Source: Pontibacter silvestris (GTDB lineage Bacteria > Bacteroidota > Bacteroidia > Cytophagales > Hymenobacteraceae). Taken from it: a stretch of DNA of 47,345 nucleotides. Below, piece after piece: positions 25,646 to 35,288 of the stretch (its first letter is position 1; the number at the start of each line of letters is the position of its first letter). Made by a program: the position numbers and the translations under genes. Under the pieces are notes generated by a model. It searched no databases. It was not told the DNA's origin and saw only the letters and a list, made by a program, of their open reading frames with translations. The stretch spans positions 1 through 47,345 of the forward strand of contig NZ_JAJJWI010000026.1 of assembly GCF_020907275.1 (NCBI RefSeq), written 5' to 3'.

Positions 25646-26881
25646 ATGAAATTAAACAGACGCTTTCCGCTAGCTATACTTCTAGGTTTTTCGCTTCTGT
25701 CTTTGGCTTCCTGCGAGGACGACGAAGCAGCTACACCAGTTACAGAGGTTACAGAAGCTCATCAGTATGTTATTGCCGCCAGTTCTGGCGAAAATTCTTA
25801 TCTCTTGCAAACCAATAGTATCGAATCGGGGTCTGTCAGTGCCCAGGGAGGTAACGCGATACAAGTACTCGGCGACAGAAGCTGGTTTTTTTACGAAGAC
25901 CTGGCTGCCTACAGCTTCATTTATGCCCAGAATCTTCCGGGAGTTACTTCTTCGTTTGTGCTGGATGAGGAAGGGATGTTGACGCAAAGGCAAGAACTTG
26001 GCCTGGAGGTTTCTATGCAAAGCCGCGGGACTTATAAAGACAACCTGATCGTTGAATACTCCTCCCGCTCTTATGCCGATCCTGTCGCGACATTTTATAA
26101 AATCAACGCAGTTACAGAAGAAATCTCTCCAGAAATAAGTGTAAGCACCGAGAACTTTACAGGCAACGGTGAAATGGCTTATTTTACAGATATAGCAGAA
26201 TACGGTGATTACATCCTGCTTGGCGTCAGGACCATTTCAGGTGGTGCAGATGCAGCTTTAGGCACCTTTGGTACCAAATATGCCGACAGCACCTTTGTTG
26301 CCGTGTATGACGAGAACTTTAACCTGCAAAAAATTATCCGCGATGGTGGCAGAACAGGTCAGGTAGCCGGGCAATCCCGTTCTCAGGGAGAAACAGGAAT
26401 TGAGCAGGTAGAAAACGGAGACCTATACGTGTTCTCTTCCGCTATGAACTCTACCTCGGCTCCTTCAGGAGTATTGAAAATCAACAGCGGTGAACTGGAG
26501 TTTGACGATGATTATTTCTTCAACATCAGCGAGGCCTCTGGAGGAAACAAGCTGTACCGCGTTTATTATATTGGAGGCACTACTTTCTGCCTGCAGATGT
26601 ACGAAACTGCTGGCTTGGATATTACGGGCTCTACAACAAACAGCTTTGCCATAGTTGATGTCGCCGCTAAAACTTTCAATTGGGTAACAAATGTTCCTTC
26701 AGGAATAACCGAAGTCAGCACACCGTACGTGGACCAGGATAATAACGAGATTGTTTTTGGCATTACTACTACCGATACATACCCTCACCTGTACATTATA
26801 GACCCTGCCACGGCAACCATGACACAAGGAATAGAAGTTATTGCAGAAGGAATAAGTGGAATAGGGAAATTATCATACTAA
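25646..26881 (+). CDS. DUF4374-family lipoprotein
   Basis: A 411-residue lipoprotein, 30 bases downstream of the TonB receptor. It has a lipoprotein signal with Cys23 (SLASC) followed by acidic EDDE, a likely surface-export signal. The body is rich in beta strands and resembles the seven- or eight-bladed propeller-like DUF4374 family found beside TonB receptors for siderophores in Bacteroidota. Visible repeats of the YxFSSxxN/GxLKINSGELEF kind fit a propeller. A role as a surface capture lid for the receptor, by analogy with SusD, is inference. A hairpin terminator follows. Confidence 0.82.
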   Translation: MKLNRRFPLAILLGFSLLSLASCEDDEAATPVTEVTEAHQYVIAASSGENSYLLQTNSIESGSVSAQGGNAIQVLGDRSWFFYEDLAAYSFIYAQNLPGVTSSFVLDEEGMLTQRQELGLEVSMQSRGTYKDNLIVEYSSRSYADPVATFYKINAVTEEISPEISVSTENFTGNGEMAYFTDIAEYGDYILLGVRTISGGADAALGTFGTKYADSTFVAVYDENFNLQKIIRDGGRTGQVAGQSRSQGETGIEQVENGDLYVFSSAMNSTSAPSGVLKINSGELEFDDDYFFNISEASGGNKLYRVYYIGGTTFCLQMYETAGLDITGSTTNSFAIVDVAAKTFNWVTNVPSGITEVSTPYVDQDNNEIVFGITTTDTYPHLYIIDPATATMTQGIEVIAEGISGIGKLSY

Positions 26882-26913
26882 CAGGAGTTACAGTTTATAA
26901 AATATACTCTAAG

Positions 26914-26940
26914 ACGGCTCTGCATTTCAGGGCTGTTTTT
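26914..26940 (+). terminator. Rho-independent terminator after the DUF4374 gene
   Basis: ACGGCTCTG (26914-26922) pairs with CAGGGCTGT (28-36 of the same hundred) through a five-base loop, with two G-U pairs, followed by a TTTT tract. It sits 33 bases after the stop, so the esterase downstream may depend on read-through or its own promoter. Confidence 0.65.
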
Positions 26941-26974
26941 AGTTCTAACAGTTCTTAGTATTTATTATAACCTT

Positions 26975-27856
26975 ATGAAGATGAAGTGCTTAATTAAATT
27001 CAAGGTCTCTTATCCTGTTTATGTATCAACGTTTATGTTGCTGTTTCAGACGTTCACCGCCAGTTCGCAGAACAGCAATTCGGCTGAAACGCATCAACTG
27101 TATTCTAATTATTTACATGAGCAGCGCACATTTTGGGTCTCGTTGCCTGCTGGTTATGATGCCACAAAAAAGTACCCTGTTATGTATGTGCTGGACGCGG
27201 AAAGCCGCTTTGATGTGGCAAGGGTAGTTGCGCACGACAGGGCACGGTATAAAAAGGCTGTTCCATATATTATCGTAGGCGTTCCGAATATGGGTACACC
27301 AGATAAACGAAGCAACGACCTCACTTTTAGCACCTCCTTATACGATTATCACGGGAAGCCATTAGATGTACTGCGCTTCGACTCTACAAACACGGGGGGC
27401 GGCATGGATTTCTCTCATTTTATTAACGAAGAACTTGTCCCTCATATAAATTCCCTTTATCCGACGAGCAATCAGAATGTACTGGTTGGCCACTCTTTCT
27501 CGGGATATTTCGCCAGTTACATACTTCCGCTGCAGCAAACCTTTACCACCTATCTGCTTATTGATCCGAGTATATGGTATAACAGGGGAGAAGCCTTGGA
27601 ACACTTAAAATCTAATGCGGAAGCCCTAAGGAAAAGCGCAGGAATCAATGTATATGTTTCCTACCAGTCACGGCCGGCATACAACGTGGGAAAAGTAAAA
27701 GAGCTGGTAGCTTATCTTTCAAAACAAGACCATGTAACCATTGCATATAAGCAATATCTGGATGAAACCCACGGCTCCATTTTTCTCCAGAGTTTTGTAG
27801 ATGGTATGAATTTTATTTCCTCTTTGGAAGAGAACAAGATAAGTAACAAGCTCTGA
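26975..27856 (+). CDS. IroE-like alpha/beta-hydrolase (siderophore esterase?)
   Basis: A 293-residue exported hydrolase of the putative-esterase superfamily (IroE/BesA/Fes-like). An N-terminal hydrophobic signal ends near residue 32 (TASSQ). The nucleophile is Ser174 in VGHSFSGYF, and DETHGSIF near residue 264 carries the likely catalytic His. YPVMYVLDAESRF is typical of the family. Periplasmic hydrolysis of a ferric tri-ester siderophore would suit the receptor and DUF4374 genes just upstream. A general carboxylesterase is the alternative. Spacing to the previous gene is 93 bases with a terminator between. Confidence 0.83.
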   Translation: MKMKCLIKFKVSYPVYVSTFMLLFQTFTASSQNSNSAETHQLYSNYLHEQRTFWVSLPAGYDATKKYPVMYVLDAESRFDVARVVAHDRARYKKAVPYIIVGVPNMGTPDKRSNDLTFSTSLYDYHGKPLDVLRFDSTNTGGGMDFSHFINEELVPHINSLYPTSNQNVLVGHSFSGYFASYILPLQQTFTTYLLIDPSIWYNRGEALEHLKSNAEALRKSAGINVYVSYQSRPAYNVGKVKELVAYLSKQDHVTIAYKQYLDETHGSIFLQSFVDGMNFISSLEENKISNKL

Positions 27857-28017
27857 AGTTTCTGTTATAACAGTACCCACTACCTTAATTCATTATTCAG
27901 CAAAGATGAGAATCAAAAAGTCTTTATATTCAGGATTGCATTGAATGACCAAAGCTTTTTTTACTCTAGATGAATTAGTTTTTATTATCTTTACTGATAC
28001 CATCAACTTCACTTTAG

Positions 28018-28437
28018 ATGATTCTGTTTGAGAACAGCATTCTGACATTAGACTATGATCCTGCCTCTGACATCTTAGATGTGGCCTACCCTGATCTGCA
28101 TGATTTTATGCTTTCTGAAATAAAGCACAACATCGATATCTTAGTGGATAACGTGAAACATTATGATGTAAAGAGGCTATTACTGGACTCTAGCAGAACC
28201 GTTATTTCTGTAAGGGAGGAAGAGGGCAGGGAAATCTCTATATATCTGGCTACCGGGCTTCAGACCTCACGGGTGGAGAAAGTGGCCAGGTTACATTCCC
28301 TAAACTTCACCGTAGAGACAAGGGCACAGGGAAACATCCAGCATATACAGACCACGCTGTCACTGCCATTTCAGCTGCAAAACTTTACCAGTAAACCAAA
28401 GGCCGTGGAGTGGCTGCAACATTCAGATCAGTTGTAA
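28018..28437 (+). CDS. SpoIIAA/STAS-like small protein
   Basis: A 139-residue soluble protein with no signal peptide or membrane segment. Its pattern (LTLDYDPASDILDVAYPDL, a central DVKRLLLDSSR strand-turn, and a VEKVARLH helix) fits the SpoIIAA/STAS-like small proteins common in Cytophagales, often near sensor kinases. The STAS assignment rests on overall pattern, not on a conserved catalytic residue; Ser199-type phosphorylation cannot be asserted. It lies 288 bases before a PAS histidine kinase in the same direction, so a signalling role is possible but not shown. Confidence 0.7.
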   Translation: MILFENSILTLDYDPASDILDVAYPDLHDFMLSEIKHNIDILVDNVKHYDVKRLLLDSSRTVISVREEEGREISIYLATGLQTSRVEKVARLHSLNFTVETRAQGNIQHIQTTLSLPFQLQNFTSKPKAVEWLQHSDQL

Positions 28438-28669
28438 CCTTCAGTGTTCCTGCTTCGTGCTTTGACTGAGGAAAAATTTCCTCTTGTAACATTAGCCATA
28501 GTACTGTGGTGGGCACATAAGTAATAATTTAAAACTTTTTCAGTGCCCAATAGTTTAAAGTTCTGAATACCCTACAGGGCAGGCGCAGCAAAACCTATTA
28601 TTCCTGTTTTGCAGGCTGTAACACATATAGTAAGACGACGTTTATAAGCAATGCAATATATTATACCCC

Positions 28670-28677
28670 TATTTTTG
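28670..28677 (+). promoter_or_regulatory. Candidate -7 box for the histidine kinase
   Basis: TATTTTTG matches TAnnTTTG exactly, 47 bases before the kinase start. A clear -33 TTTG is not present at the normal distance (TTTA at 28641 is slightly far). Confidence 0.35.
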
Positions 28678-28724
28678 TATCTTTAACAAGACCTCATTAT
28701 TTATCTGATAATAATTCTAGATTA

Positions 28725-31637
28725 ATGGAAAGCAGACTGAGTCCAAATGTGTGGGAGAAGATGGTACAGGCTTCCCCGGATCTGTTCTGCACCTTTAACC
28801 GGAACGGAAAGTTTACCTATGCCAGTAGTGCGAGCAGCAACATATTAGGCTACCATGAAGAAGAACTGAAAGGGCGTCACTATACAGAATTCCTGAATAC
28901 TGATTACCTTTCCGCTACCCAGAAAGCTTTTGAGGATATATTGACCGGTTCTAAGGCAAACAACTTTGAGAACTGCTTTATCCATAAGAACGGCAGCAGC
29001 GTTCCTATGCTCTGGTCTGCTGTGTGGTCAGAAGAAGAGCAGTCTGTTTTTTGCGTGGGACGTGATATTACGGAACGAAAGATCAGCCGGTCAAAGCTGG
29101 AGGAGAGTGAGCAGCGCTATAAGGGCCTATTTGAGTATAACCCGGACATCCTCTTCGTTGAAAGTAAAGAGGGGCTGGTAACGGAAGTAAACTATAGCTT
29201 CTGCAATACCTTAGGGCTTTCCTCTGAAGAAGTAGTCGGACTTCCTGCTTCCTCTTTTCTTCCTGCTGAAATGGTTGCTGTATCGGAAATGTATTTTAAG
29301 GAAGCACTGTTGGGAAATACGTTACGATTTGACCTGGAACTAATGACAGCTAACACAGAGCATAGGGTATTTGATACTATCAAGTTTCCTGTCATGGTTA
29401 ATGGAGCGGTCGTTGGCGTGCAGACGATTGCAAAGGATATCACACCGATCATACATTCGTTTGAAACAATACAGCAACAGAAAAAGAAGCTCAATACCAT
29501 TTTTGAGAGCATCACTGATGCTTTCATCACTTTAGATAACAGTTCGAATATCACCTACATCAACAGTGAGGCTGAAAGGTTAGTACATTTAGACAAGAGG
29601 TATCATATCGGGAAAAACATCTGGAGAATTTTTCCGGAACAGGTGGGAGGGAAATTTCAGACGCAGTATCTCTATGCTTTGGAAACAGGAAAAGCTGTTC
29701 ATTTCACAGGCTACCTTCATGAGGTGGATAAATGGCTACAGGTGAAGGCATTTCCCTCAGCAGAAGGTTTATCCATTTACTTTGACGATGTCTCTGAACA
29801 GGTCAGGTCAAGAGAGGAACTTGAAAAGCTTTCCCTGGTGGCAAGCAAGACAATCAACTCAGTCGTAATCACGGATAAGGACGGTCAGATTGAGTGGGTA
29901 AATGAGAGCTTTACAAGGCTCACAGGTTACACACCCTCTGAGGCAGTAGGCAAAGCACCATACACTCTGTTACTAGGAGAGGAAACCGACCAGGCTACCG
30001 TTGAGCGGGTCTTAGAGAAAATAAAGAATGCCGAGCCATTCAAAGAGGAATTGTTGGTCTACAGAAAGTCAGGGGAGAAGCGGTGGTTTGAAGTAGAAGT
30101 AACGCCTGTTTTTAATGAAGCAAGTGACATGGTCAGGCGTATTGCCATCCATACAGACATCACGGGAAGAATTCAGGCACAACGGGAACTTGAAAAGCTT
30201 TCCCTGGTGGCCAGTAAGGTAAATAGTGGCGTGCTTATTATTGACAAAGCGCTAAAGATTGAATGGGTGAACGAGGGCTTCACCAAACTGACAGGATACG
30301 AGTTTGAGGAAGCTCTGGGTAGAGTTCCTTTTGAGTTGCTGTGCAATTCGAAAGCAGACACTAAGAGTTACCAGTTGCTGAGAAGCAAGATGATGCAAGG
30401 GAAGCCTGTTGATGTGGAGATCCTTTACAGTAAAAAAGATGGCCAAGATGTGTGGGTTAGGGTGCAGGTAAACCCTATTTATGATGAAGGTGGGAATGTG
30501 ACAAAGTATGTTAACCTGCAAGCAGATGTAACGGAGAGGGTAAATTCCAGAAAGGAACTGGAGAAGCTTTCGTTGGTGGCGAGCAAAACAAATAATAGCG
30601 TACTTATAGTCGACCGAGACTTCAGAATAGAATGGGTAAATGAGAGCTTTATCAGGCTATTCGGATACAGTATGGAGGAAGCTATCGGGAAGAAACCATC
30701 TGAATTGCTGCACAACCAGAACACCGACGAAACCACCTTCAGGTTGTTAGAGGGAAAACTTAATCAGGGGCATCCTATTTCTTTTGAAATACTTAACTAT
30801 ACAAAAAATAGACAAGAAGTGTGGCTCTCGGTAGATATAAGCCCTATTTTAGATGAGCATGGAGAACCTGAAAGGTTCGTTGGAGTTCAAACGGACATTA
30901 CTGCACTAAAAAGGTCTGAAATCGAATTATCTAAGTTAACTAAAGATCTTTATAGACAGAACAATGATCTGCAGCAGTTCACCTACATTGTCTCTCACAA
31001 TTTAAGGTCTCCTGTTGCCAATGCCTTGGGTATAGCAGATTTACTGCCTAGCATCAATAGTGAGTCTGAAATGTATGATACATCATTGAAGTATCTGAAA
31101 GAAAGTATACTTCAGCTGGACACGGTACTAAAGGATATGAACAGGATTCTGAGTATCAGGGATAGTAAAGGTACTTTAGAGTTGGAACGGGTAGAAATAA
31201 ACGATGCTATACAACAGGCCCAGTCGTCGTTAAAAGAACCCTTACAACAATGCGATGGCGTTGTATATAGTATTATTCCCAATGGTTTTAAAGTAAAGGC
31301 CAGCAAGGCGTACCTGTACAGCATATTCTATAACCTGCTTTCCAATGCCATCAAGTACAGAGCACAGGAAAGGACTCTTGAGGTGCATATAAAGGTTTTG
31401 GATAATAGTGAGGATGAAGTGCTGGTATCCTTCTCTGACAACGGATCAGGCTTTGATTTGGAAAAGGCAAAAGACAATGTTTTCAAACTCTACAAGCGCT
31501 TCCATACAGACAGAAAAGGCAAAGGCATCGGCTTGTTCCTGGTTAAAACCCACTTAGAGGCTATGGGAGGTCGAATAGAAGTGAAAAGCCAGGTTGGGCA
31601 AGGCACTGAGTTCTTTATTTATCTACCTAAGATATAA
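28725..31637 (+). CDS. Multi-PAS sensor histidine kinase
   Basis: A 970-residue cytoplasmic kinase with no membrane segment. It has about six PAS domains: around 10-115, 125-240, 255-360, and three near-identical units at 365-487, 488-610 and 611-733, each opening with ELEKLSLVASK and containing IEWVNE and TGY/FGY motifs. A HisKA dimerisation helix follows, with the phospho-acceptor His758 in IVSHNLRSPVANALG. The ATPase domain has an N box (NLLSNAIKY), a G1 box (DNGSGF) and a G2 box (GKGIGLFLVK). No receiver domain is attached and no response regulator lies beside it, so it is an orphan. The three repeat units lie exactly 369 bp apart in the DNA. Confidence 0.93.
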   Translation: MESRLSPNVWEKMVQASPDLFCTFNRNGKFTYASSASSNILGYHEEELKGRHYTEFLNTDYLSATQKAFEDILTGSKANNFENCFIHKNGSSVPMLWSAVWSEEEQSVFCVGRDITERKISRSKLEESEQRYKGLFEYNPDILFVESKEGLVTEVNYSFCNTLGLSSEEVVGLPASSFLPAEMVAVSEMYFKEALLGNTLRFDLELMTANTEHRVFDTIKFPVMVNGAVVGVQTIAKDITPIIHSFETIQQQKKKLNTIFESITDAFITLDNSSNITYINSEAERLVHLDKRYHIGKNIWRIFPEQVGGKFQTQYLYALETGKAVHFTGYLHEVDKWLQVKAFPSAEGLSIYFDDVSEQVRSREELEKLSLVASKTINSVVITDKDGQIEWVNESFTRLTGYTPSEAVGKAPYTLLLGEETDQATVERVLEKIKNAEPFKEELLVYRKSGEKRWFEVEVTPVFNEASDMVRRIAIHTDITGRIQAQRELEKLSLVASKVNSGVLIIDKALKIEWVNEGFTKLTGYEFEEALGRVPFELLCNSKADTKSYQLLRSKMMQGKPVDVEILYSKKDGQDVWVRVQVNPIYDEGGNVTKYVNLQADVTERVNSRKELEKLSLVASKTNNSVLIVDRDFRIEWVNESFIRLFGYSMEEAIGKKPSELLHNQNTDETTFRLLEGKLNQGHPISFEILNYTKNRQEVWLSVDISPILDEHGEPERFVGVQTDITALKRSEIELSKLTKDLYRQNNDLQQFTYIVSHNLRSPVANALGIADLLPSINSESEMYDTSLKYLKESILQLDTVLKDMNRILSIRDSKGTLELERVEINDAIQQAQSSLKEPLQQCDGVVYSIIPNGFKVKASKAYLYSIFYNLLSNAIKYRAQERTLEVHIKVLDNSEDEVLVSFSDNGSGFDLEKAKDNVFKLYKRFHTDRKGKGIGLFLVKTHLEAMGGRIEVKSQVGQGTEFFIYLPKI
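29817..30923 (+). repeat. Three tandem 369-bp PAS-coding repeats
   Basis: The codons for ELEKLSLVASK begin at 29817, 30186 and 30555, an exact 369-base (123-codon) period. The first 26 bases of units 1 and 2 are identical; unit 3 has diverged at third positions. This is a recent in-frame tandem duplication of one PAS+PAC unit within the histidine-kinase gene. Confidence 0.85.
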
Positions 31638-32087
31638 CACAAACAAGTGCCTGATTGACAATATCAGAATCAAATGCTTATTAGTTTATACCTGATAAAA
31701 CCAGTACCTGATCCTCGTGGGCATATGTCAAGAGAGGTATGATAGATAACCTTAAAGCTAACTTTTTAATTGATTAAGGTTATCTATCATTGGTTCAACT
31801 GTACTTTTTTATATAATAGAGGTGGTTACACAACAGGTTGAAGGTCTCCAGGCTGCTGATGCAGGTAAGAAGGGCTTTTGAAAATGAAAAGGAGTTTCTA
31901 TTCTCGCTCTCAGCGCATGAGCTCAAGCACAACTTTTAACATATTACGCAGGCTTGCCAAGATTACTCTAACGAAGCCAGGCATCTTCTTCCTCCTGGGT
32001 TAAGGTATCGAAGAGAAAATTATAGAGGAGTATTTGGCAGCTGCAATCATGGGAAATACATAAGGCCTACGGTGGTTTTTAAACCAT
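31638..32087. other. 450-bp convergent intergenic region, no recognised gene
   Basis: This lies between the plus-strand kinase and the minus-strand DUF4249 gene, so transcripts converge here. Apart from one strong inverted repeat (31739-31790) I see only a 28-codon frame (31917-32003) without support. No recognisable pseudogene was found by eye. Confidence 0.5.
31739..31790. repeat. 17-bp perfect inverted repeat
   Basis: ATGATAGATAACCTTAA (31739-31755) is the reverse complement of 31774-31790; the 18-base loop includes CTTTTT. It has no trailing T tract, but its position between convergent genes suits a bidirectional terminator or decay-protecting stem. Confidence 0.65.
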
Positions 32088-32906
32088 CTACTTGACAATT
32101 GCTGTTTTATATGAAACAGAAAACGCGGCAAAGTGCCCCAACGCTTGATCACCAAAATTAGAGATAGGGTTGGATGGAGCAACCGCACTTCCATCGATCA
32201 CATCTGCAAAGGTGCGGTAATAATCATAAGTATCCTGGTTAAGGTGGTGCAATTCTACGTACACTGTATCGCCGGGCTTGAGGGTATGGGGAAAATCATA
32301 TTCCACAACATTCCCATTCGTGAACTTATCCCTGGTGAGCCAGAGATTGGTGTCCTCTGTGGTTTCATCATCATCTTCAAACACATACACTTCATCATTA
32401 ACAAGCACCTTCAGTCTGTAAAAGTTCTCAGCACCGGCAGGGTCATGAAAATAGGCGGTGGCATAATACCCTTCATCCAGAAACAAAGACTTTTCTTCGT
32501 AGCTGAAGGTGAGTGAGTCGAGCGGAATCTGTTGATCAGGAATTTTGCTCTGTGCTGTATAAGCTTTGCCTTCAATTTCAACTTTAAGGGTATACGTAAC
32601 ACCTCGCTGGCCTTGCAGAGTGGAGGGTTGGTATATGCCAGGGCTTACTTCAGTAAGTAGTTCCTCGTTTCCCAAGCCATCTGAAATCACGACACTTGCG
32701 CCGCTGATAGCTGGAAAGGTGTTAGGTTCATAAAAACCTGCTGACTTGCTTATTTCAACAGTATAAGGCCCTGGTTGGTCAGTTATAACTCCTTCGATAA
32801 CAACCTCTGGTTCTACCTCCTTAAGATCAAGCTCTATTACTTCCTCGCAGGAACAGAACACTAGAAGTATGGTTAAAAAGTATAGTAAAAGAATAAACGG
32901 TTTCAT
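32088..32906 (-). CDS. DUF4249-family lipoprotein
   Basis: A 272-residue lipoprotein with signal peptide and lipobox FCSC (Cys20) followed by acidic EEVIELDL. It belongs to DUF4249, which in Bacteroidota is encoded next to TonB receptors and is thought to be a SusD-like partner. The family pattern VVIEGVITDQPGPYTVEISKS near the N-terminus, the GxYQP segment, and the DTVYVELHHLNQDTYDYYRTF region are visible. Its start abuts the stop of the TonB receptor gene with no gap, indicating co-translation. The ligand is unknown. Confidence 0.88.
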   Translation of the reverse strand: MKPFILLLYFLTILLVFCSCEEVIELDLKEVEPEVVIEGVITDQPGPYTVEISKSAGFYEPNTFPAISGASVVISDGLGNEELLTEVSPGIYQPSTLQGQRGVTYTLKVEIEGKAYTAQSKIPDQQIPLDSLTFSYEEKSLFLDEGYYATAYFHDPAGAENFYRLKVLVNDEVYVFEDDDETTEDTNLWLTRDKFTNGNVVEYDFPHTLKPGDTVYVELHHLNQDTYDYYRTFADVIDGSAVAPSNPISNFGDQALGHFAAFSVSYKTAIVK

Positions 32907-35288
32907 TTATTTAAACTTAAAGTTGTACGTAACCGAAGGAAGAATACTAAATAAGGATATTTTGACTGCCTCTGTTCTTGAAGGGTCATCCTTAGCCTCT
33001 TGAAAATTTATGGCAAAAGCATTCTTGCGACCATAAACATTGTATACAGAGAAGTTCAGGCTGGACTCAAACTTATTATCGTTTCGGAGTTGAAGGGTTG
33101 CACCGAGGTCAAGTCTGTGGTAATCGGGTAGTCTGTTTTCATTGCGCTGGCCGTACCTGCTTATTACTTCACCGTCTACATGATACTTTCCTATGGGATA
33201 GGTTGTAGCATCTCCGGTCCGATAGACAAAAGTGCTGGAAAGAGTCCATTTGGGGTTCATTTTGTATACACCCACTATAGAAAGGTCGTGGGTTCTGTCC
33301 CAGTTGGCAGGATAGGCATTCCCATAGTCAATATCGTCAAACCTGCGTTCTGTTTTGGACCACGTATAGCTTATCCATCCACTAAAATTACCGATGTTCT
33401 TCTTTAGGTAAAACTCTGCTCCGTAAGACCATCCTTTCCCAAACAGTAGTTGGGACTCCACATTTTCATTGAATATCAGATCAGCACCAGTTCTGTAGTC
33501 GACCTGATTTTGCATATCTTTATAGTAAATCTCCACAGATCCCTCATATGCGTTGTCATTGAAATTGCGGAAATAGCCTAGTGCGTACTGGTCTGCTATT
33601 TGCGGCTTCACATTATTGCTGCTGGGAATCCAAAGATCAATAGGAGTTCCTGAAGTCGAATTAGACACTAAGTGCAGGTATTGCCTGTTGCGACCATAAG
33701 ACGCTTTCAAGGAGCTTACTTCGTTTAACAGGTAAGTCAGTCCTGTCCGGGGTTCAAGCCCACCGTAGGTTTCAACAATTTCTCCCGCATCGTAAGTGTC
33801 TGTTCCGGAAACATCACCTTCCGAATCGTAAGTATAAATAGTGCCAGGGCCTACCTGTGCAAACCAGGAGTAGCGCAGGCCTAAGTTTAGCTTTAGTTTA
33901 TCTGTCAGCGTCATGTCACTGGAACCATAAGCCGCAGCTTCCCAGGCATACTTCTCCTGTAGCTCTATGGCGTTGATGTTGGAGTTTTCCTCCGGGTTGA
34001 TTTGACCGGGAAGAAAAGTATGATAAATGCCACTTACACCAAACTTTAATGTGTTTGCCGTACTTAAATAGTACTCAAAGTCTTGCTTCAGGCTGATATC
34101 CTGTATGGCCGACGATATAGTTAAACCATCTGATTTATTTTCATCTCCACCAATTTCCACATCATAATTGTAGTCGCTGAATAAAAAGGTTGAATTTGAG
34201 AATAGACGGCTACTGAATAGGTGGTTCCAGCGAAGGGTGGAGGTGGTATTTCCCCAATCAAAGCCAAAGTCATCGCCAAAGCCAAACTTATCGCGTCCGA
34301 GATAAGCAGATACAAACAAACGGTCTTTTTCCCCAAAGCGGTAGTTAGCCTTGGCATTCAGGTCATAAAAATATAAGATCGACTTGTTCAGGTCCTCATC
34401 ACTTGAAAGTTTCAAAAACAGGTCCAGATAGGTTCTGCGTCCGGAGATGATTACAGAACCTTTATCTTTTACAATAGGAGCCTCAGCCGTCAGGCGGGAA
34501 GAAATTAGGCCGATGCCGCCTCCTAGGTTAAACTTCTTGTTGTTGCCGTCGTTCATCCTGATATCCAAAACCGAAGATGCCCGTCCGCCATACTCGGAAG
34601 GTATATATCCTTTATAAATTTGTAAGTCTTTGATAGCATCGGAATTAAAAACCGAAAAAAAACCTAGCAAATGGGAGGCGTTGTATACGGGAGCCTCATC
34701 TAACAAAATAAGGTTCTGGTCTGCACTGCCTCCCCGCACAAAAAAGCCACCGCCTCCCTCGCTTGATTTGATTCCTGGAAGAAGTTGTATGGTTTTCACG
34801 ACGTCCCTTTCACCGAAAACTACCGGGATGGTTTCTATTTCCCGCATCTCAAGCCTGTTCACACTCATTTGAGTGGACTGCACATTTTGGTCTTTCTGTG
34901 CCGAGCTTATTACCACCTCTTTCAGGGTTGCAGATGCGCGTTCCAAAGGAAACAGGAGGGAAGTGTCATTCTCTAACAGAATTACTCTGCTTTGTGATTG
35001 ATAGCCTACATAGCTTACCACCAGCGTATAGGAGCCTTGCGGAACTGTGAGTGAATAGAACCCATACTCATTCGTGACTCCGCCAGTTGCTAACTCTTTT
35101 ATGGATACGGAGGCGCCTATAAGCTCTTCTCCACTTGCTGCATCTTCAATTGTGCCACTTATAGTGAACTTTTGCTGCGCATAAGTCTCTAAGGTAGCAG
35201 CTAGTATGAATAGCACTGTCAGAAAACTAAAGGGTAATACTCTTAAGACAGCAGCAGGCAGATAAAGCCGCCAATGAGTGATTTTCAT
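32907..35288 (-). CDS. TonB-dependent receptor with carboxypeptidase-like domain
   Basis: A 793-residue outer-membrane receptor with signal peptide (cleavage near YAQQ, residue 39), carboxypeptidase-like regulatory domain (about 43-125; GTIEDAASGEELIGASV and NEYGFYSLTVP), TonB-like region (LKEVVISS), plug (about 140-250; RDVVKTIQLLPG, FFVRGGSADQNLILLDEAP, YKGYIPSEYGGRASSVLDI) and a barrel ending in VTYNFKFK. The SSEGGGGFFVRGG form is typical of the DUF4249-linked receptor group. It is followed without a gap by the DUF4249 lipoprotein, and the two form a small operon. The substrate cannot be told. Confidence 0.92.
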   Translation of the reverse strand: MKITHWRLYLPAAVLRVLPFSFLTVLFILAATLETYAQQKFTISGTIEDAASGEELIGASVSIKELATGGVTNEYGFYSLTVPQGSYTLVVSYVGYQSQSRVILLENDTSLLFPLERASATLKEVVISSAQKDQNVQSTQMSVNRLEMREIETIPVVFGERDVVKTIQLLPGIKSSEGGGGFFVRGGSADQNLILLDEAPVYNASHLLGFFSVFNSDAIKDLQIYKGYIPSEYGGRASSVLDIRMNDGNNKKFNLGGGIGLISSRLTAEAPIVKDKGSVIISGRRTYLDLFLKLSSDEDLNKSILYFYDLNAKANYRFGEKDRLFVSAYLGRDKFGFGDDFGFDWGNTTSTLRWNHLFSSRLFSNSTFLFSDYNYDVEIGGDENKSDGLTISSAIQDISLKQDFEYYLSTANTLKFGVSGIYHTFLPGQINPEENSNINAIELQEKYAWEAAAYGSSDMTLTDKLKLNLGLRYSWFAQVGPGTIYTYDSEGDVSGTDTYDAGEIVETYGGLEPRTGLTYLLNEVSSLKASYGRNRQYLHLVSNSTSGTPIDLWIPSSNNVKPQIADQYALGYFRNFNDNAYEGSVEIYYKDMQNQVDYRTGADLIFNENVESQLLFGKGWSYGAEFYLKKNIGNFSGWISYTWSKTERRFDDIDYGNAYPANWDRTHDLSIVGVYKMNPKWTLSSTFVYRTGDATTYPIGKYHVDGEVISRYGQRNENRLPDYHRLDLGATLQLRNDNKFESSLNFSVYNVYGRKNAFAINFQEAKDDPSRTEAVKISLFSILPSVTYNFKFK

